Assembly: GCA_020718125.1 (NCBI GenBank)
Contig: DYDC01000105.1
Span: forward strand, 1-8,526
DNA length: 8,526 nucleotides
Direction of reading: 5' to 3'
DNA from: Methylacidiphilum sp.
Lineage (GTDB): Bacteria > Verrucomicrobiota > Verrucomicrobiia > CAIQCK01
The translations under genes were made by a program, and so were the position numbers. Of the stretch, positions 7,301 to 8,526 are shown piece after piece. The notes below the pieces were generated by a model. It was given only the letters and a program-made list of their open reading frames with translations, did no database searches and was not told where the DNA came from. Within the stretch, counting starts at the first letter, position 1. Each line of letters starts with the position of its first letter.

Positions 7301-7407
7301 AGGCTCGCGCCAAGCCGCAAAGCCGCAAAGAGCGGAGACGCGAAGAAATCTAGAGTCCCCGGTCTCCTCCCCCCCTTTGCGCCTTCGCGTCTTTGCGCGA
7401 GCCTCTT
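7301..7407. repeat. Right terminal repeat of the GxxExxY element
   Basis: Its arms, GGCTCGCGCCAAG (7302-7314) and CTTTGCGCGAGCC (7391-7403), flank GCAAAG and CTTTGC units. This is the inverted counterpart of 6775-6867. It ends 6 bases before the pstB2 start codon, so the pstB2 leader consists largely of the repeat. Confidence 0.65.
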
Positions 7408-7413
7408 TCTGGA

Positions 7414-8190
7414 ATGAACTCACCGTTCGCCTATAGCATCACGACGCGCGACCTGAACCTCTGGTATGCGAAGTTCCAGGCGCTCAAGAACGTCAACGTG
7501 GACATCAAGCACGGCCTCATCACCTCGCTCATCGGCCCGTCCGGTTGCGGCAAGACCACGCTGCTGCGCTGCTTCAACCGCGTCAACGAGCGCTACGGCT
7601 ACGTCACCACGAAAGGCGAGATCAGGCTGCTCGGCAAGAACATCTACGACCCGGACGTTTCGCTGGTGGAACTGCGCAAGTCCGTCGGCATGGTCTTCCA
7701 GCGGCCCAACCCGCTGCCCATCTCGGTCTATGAGAACGTCGTCTTCGGCCTGCGCATCCATAATGCGCGCCGCAATCTGGGCAGGGCCGTCCTCGATGAT
7801 GCCGTCGAGAAGGCGCTCGCCGAAGTCGGCCTCTGGAAGGACCTCAAAGACCGCCTCCACGGGCGCGCCACCTCCCTGCAACTGGAGCAGCAGCAAAAGC
7901 TCTGCATCGCCCGCCTGCTGCCGTTGAAGCCCGAGATCATCCTGATGGACGAGCCGTGCAGCGCGCTCGACGTGGAGGGCACGCGCGCCATCGAAGACCT
8001 GATGTTCGCCCTCAAGGGCCGATACACCATCGTCATCGTCACCCACAACATGGCCCAGGCCCGCCGTGCCAGTGACGAGTGCATCTTCATGCTGCTCGGC
8101 GAACTGATCGAGCACACGCGCACCGAAGAACTTTTCCTCACACCCGGAAATCCCAAGACCGCCGAATACATCGAGGGCCGCTACGGTTGA
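7414..8190 (+). CDS. pstB: Phosphate ABC transporter ATP-binding protein PstB2, with degenerate signature motif
   Basis: This is a second PstB-type ATPase for the phosphate importer, 258 residues long. It has a textbook Walker A GPSGCGKT (41-48), Q-loop MVFQRPNPLP with Gln96, Walker B IILMDE with Glu180, D-loop SALD and H-loop VTHNMAQA with His211, plus the PstB C-terminal ending TAEYIEGRYG. The ABC signature, normally LSGGQQQR, reads LQLEQQQK (155-162), although the following LCIAR is conserved, so the change is local and in frame. The protein should bind and hydrolyse ATP only if a partner supplies an intact LSGGQ, which PstB1 does. ATG 7414 was chosen over an upstream TTG at 7393 because that lies in the repeat. 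The gene is separated from pstB1 by the GxxExxY element and may be transcribed or translated less efficiently as a result. Confidence 0.95.
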   Translation: MNSPFAYSITTRDLNLWYAKFQALKNVNVDIKHGLITSLIGPSGCGKTTLLRCFNRVNERYGYVTTKGEIRLLGKNIYDPDVSLVELRKSVGMVFQRPNPLPISVYENVVFGLRIHNARRNLGRAVLDDAVEKALAEVGLWKDLKDRLHGRATSLQLEQQQKLCIARLLPLKPEIILMDEPCSALDVEGTRAIEDLMFALKGRYTIVIVTHNMAQARRASDECIFMLLGELIEHTRTEELFLTPGNPKTAEYIEGRYG

Positions 8191-8526
8191 TCAACGCCGC
8201 CGCGCTGGCCGAAACGCGGGAAAGGGGATTCGCGTTGAGGGCTTGGGAGCGTTGGCGTAGGAAGCGCCCATCCGAGGTGAACACGCAGACTTCCGTCACG
8301 CACGTGATGTCCCCAGAGAGCTTCTATCCGCGCGCCGGCCGTCGCGAAGGGCAATGCGAAGGCGCCGGCCGCCTTGGAAAAGCGCGCCACCGGGCCGCCA
8401 GCAACAAACTCGATCGGCATCATGGCCGAAAACATGGACGGCCAGGGGCTGCACATCGGGCGCAACTTGACACCCGCGCCAAGTCCCGAAAGGGACGGTC
8501 GAGAATAGCCCGGCGTTTCAACGCTG
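8191..8526. other. Downstream region without a convincing gene
   Basis: A 6-bp stem (AACGCG 8213-8218, CGCGTT 8231-8236) lies 23 bases after the pstB2 stop but lacks a T tract, so it is a poor terminator candidate. An open + frame from 8308 to a TAG at 8503-8505 has a plausible protein-like stretch ending in IMAENMDGQGLHIGRN and then runs into the terminal repeat. It has no start of its own and no recognised family. It may be a gene remnant or chance. The last 70 bases are the REP-like repeat. Confidence 0.5.
8457..8514 (-). repeat. REP-like repeat, right copy (inverted relative to 324-386)
   Basis: Read on the minus strand it matches 324-386: GCCGGGCTATTCTCG, a hairpin with stem GTCCC/GGGAC, then GTGTCAAGTTGCGCCCG. 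On the + strand the hairpin at 8483-8496 has a GAAA loop, a stable GNRA tetraloop. The sequence continues toward a further dyad (CCGGCGTTTCAACGCTG at 8510-8526) that is cut by the window end. Confidence 0.75.

Larger units (their letters stand above)
6775..7407. mobile_element. GxxExxY element with long terminal inverted repeats
   Basis: The GxxExxY gene is bracketed by related repeats at 6775-6867 and 7301-7407. Each is internally palindromic, built of GCAAAG/CTTTGC units and ending in GCGCGAGCC or its complement. An asymmetric central block (GGAGAGCCGGACTCT at 6811-6825, AGAGTCCCCGGTCTCC at 7352-7367) shows that the two copies are in inverted orientation, as terminal inverted repeats would be. 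The element fills the junction almost exactly, from 9 bases after the pstB1 stop to 6 bases before the pstB2 ATG. No transposase is encoded, so mobility would depend on factors elsewhere. Confidence 0.6.

Noticed and set aside
8181..8465. A 94-codon minus-strand open frame after pstB2
   Set aside because: It overlaps the pstB2 end and low-complexity sequence, has no Shine-Dalgarno and shows no recognisable family.

Overview
The window is G+C-rich, densely coding bacterial DNA. It holds a porphyrin-biosynthesis gene (hemB) followed by a complete high-affinity phosphate uptake locus, all on the + strand: phoU-like fusion, pstS, pstC, pstA, pstB1 and pstB2. Two small genes of the kind often found as inserts are lodged inside the pst operon: a four-helix-bundle (23S rRNA intervening-sequence type) gene between pstC and pstA, and an antisense GxxExxY gene between pstB1 and pstB2. 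These two insert families, the abundant palindromic intergenic repeats and the weak Shine-Dalgarno signals suggest a Verrucomicrobiota-type organism (Limisphaerales/Pedosphaera-like) or a relative in the PVC group. That placement is inference from style; no rRNA or other phylogenetic marker is present.

Layout. 1-439: intergenic, built of nested palindromic repeats. 440-1447: hemB. 1448-1686: intergenic and leader with a possible extended -10 promoter. 1687-2811: PhoU fused to an ArsC/low-molecular-weight phosphatase fold. 2808-3731: pstS lipoprotein, with ATGA overlap to phoU. 3762-4679: pstC. 4674-5112: four-helix-bundle cassette bounded by a 25-nt inverted repeat. 5123-6007: pstA. 6001-6765: pstB1, with ATGGTGA overlap to pstA. 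6775-7407: GxxExxY element with roughly 90-105 bp terminal inverted repeats. 7414-8190: pstB2. 8191-8526: no convincing gene; it ends in a repeat that is an inverted copy of the one upstream of hemB.

How the genes work together. PstS captures phosphate outside the membrane, PstC and PstA form the channel, and the PstB proteins drive transport with ATP. PhoU normally links Pst activity to phosphate signalling; no PhoR or PhoB is in the window.

The most interesting feature is the pair of ATPases. PstB1 keeps Walker A, Walker B and a perfect LSGGQ signature, but has lost the Q-loop glutamine (Pro) and the H-loop histidine (Asn). PstB2 keeps Walker A, Q-loop, Walker B and H-loop, but its signature is LQLEQ. 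The defects are complementary. A PstB1-PstB2 heterodimer would have one fully consensus ATP site and one degenerate site, as in asymmetric ABC exporters, whereas Pst importers are normally thought to use a PstB homodimer. Second, the ArsC-like domain fused to PhoU has Asp in place of the catalytic Cys, so it looks like a non-catalytic module attached to a phosphate regulator.
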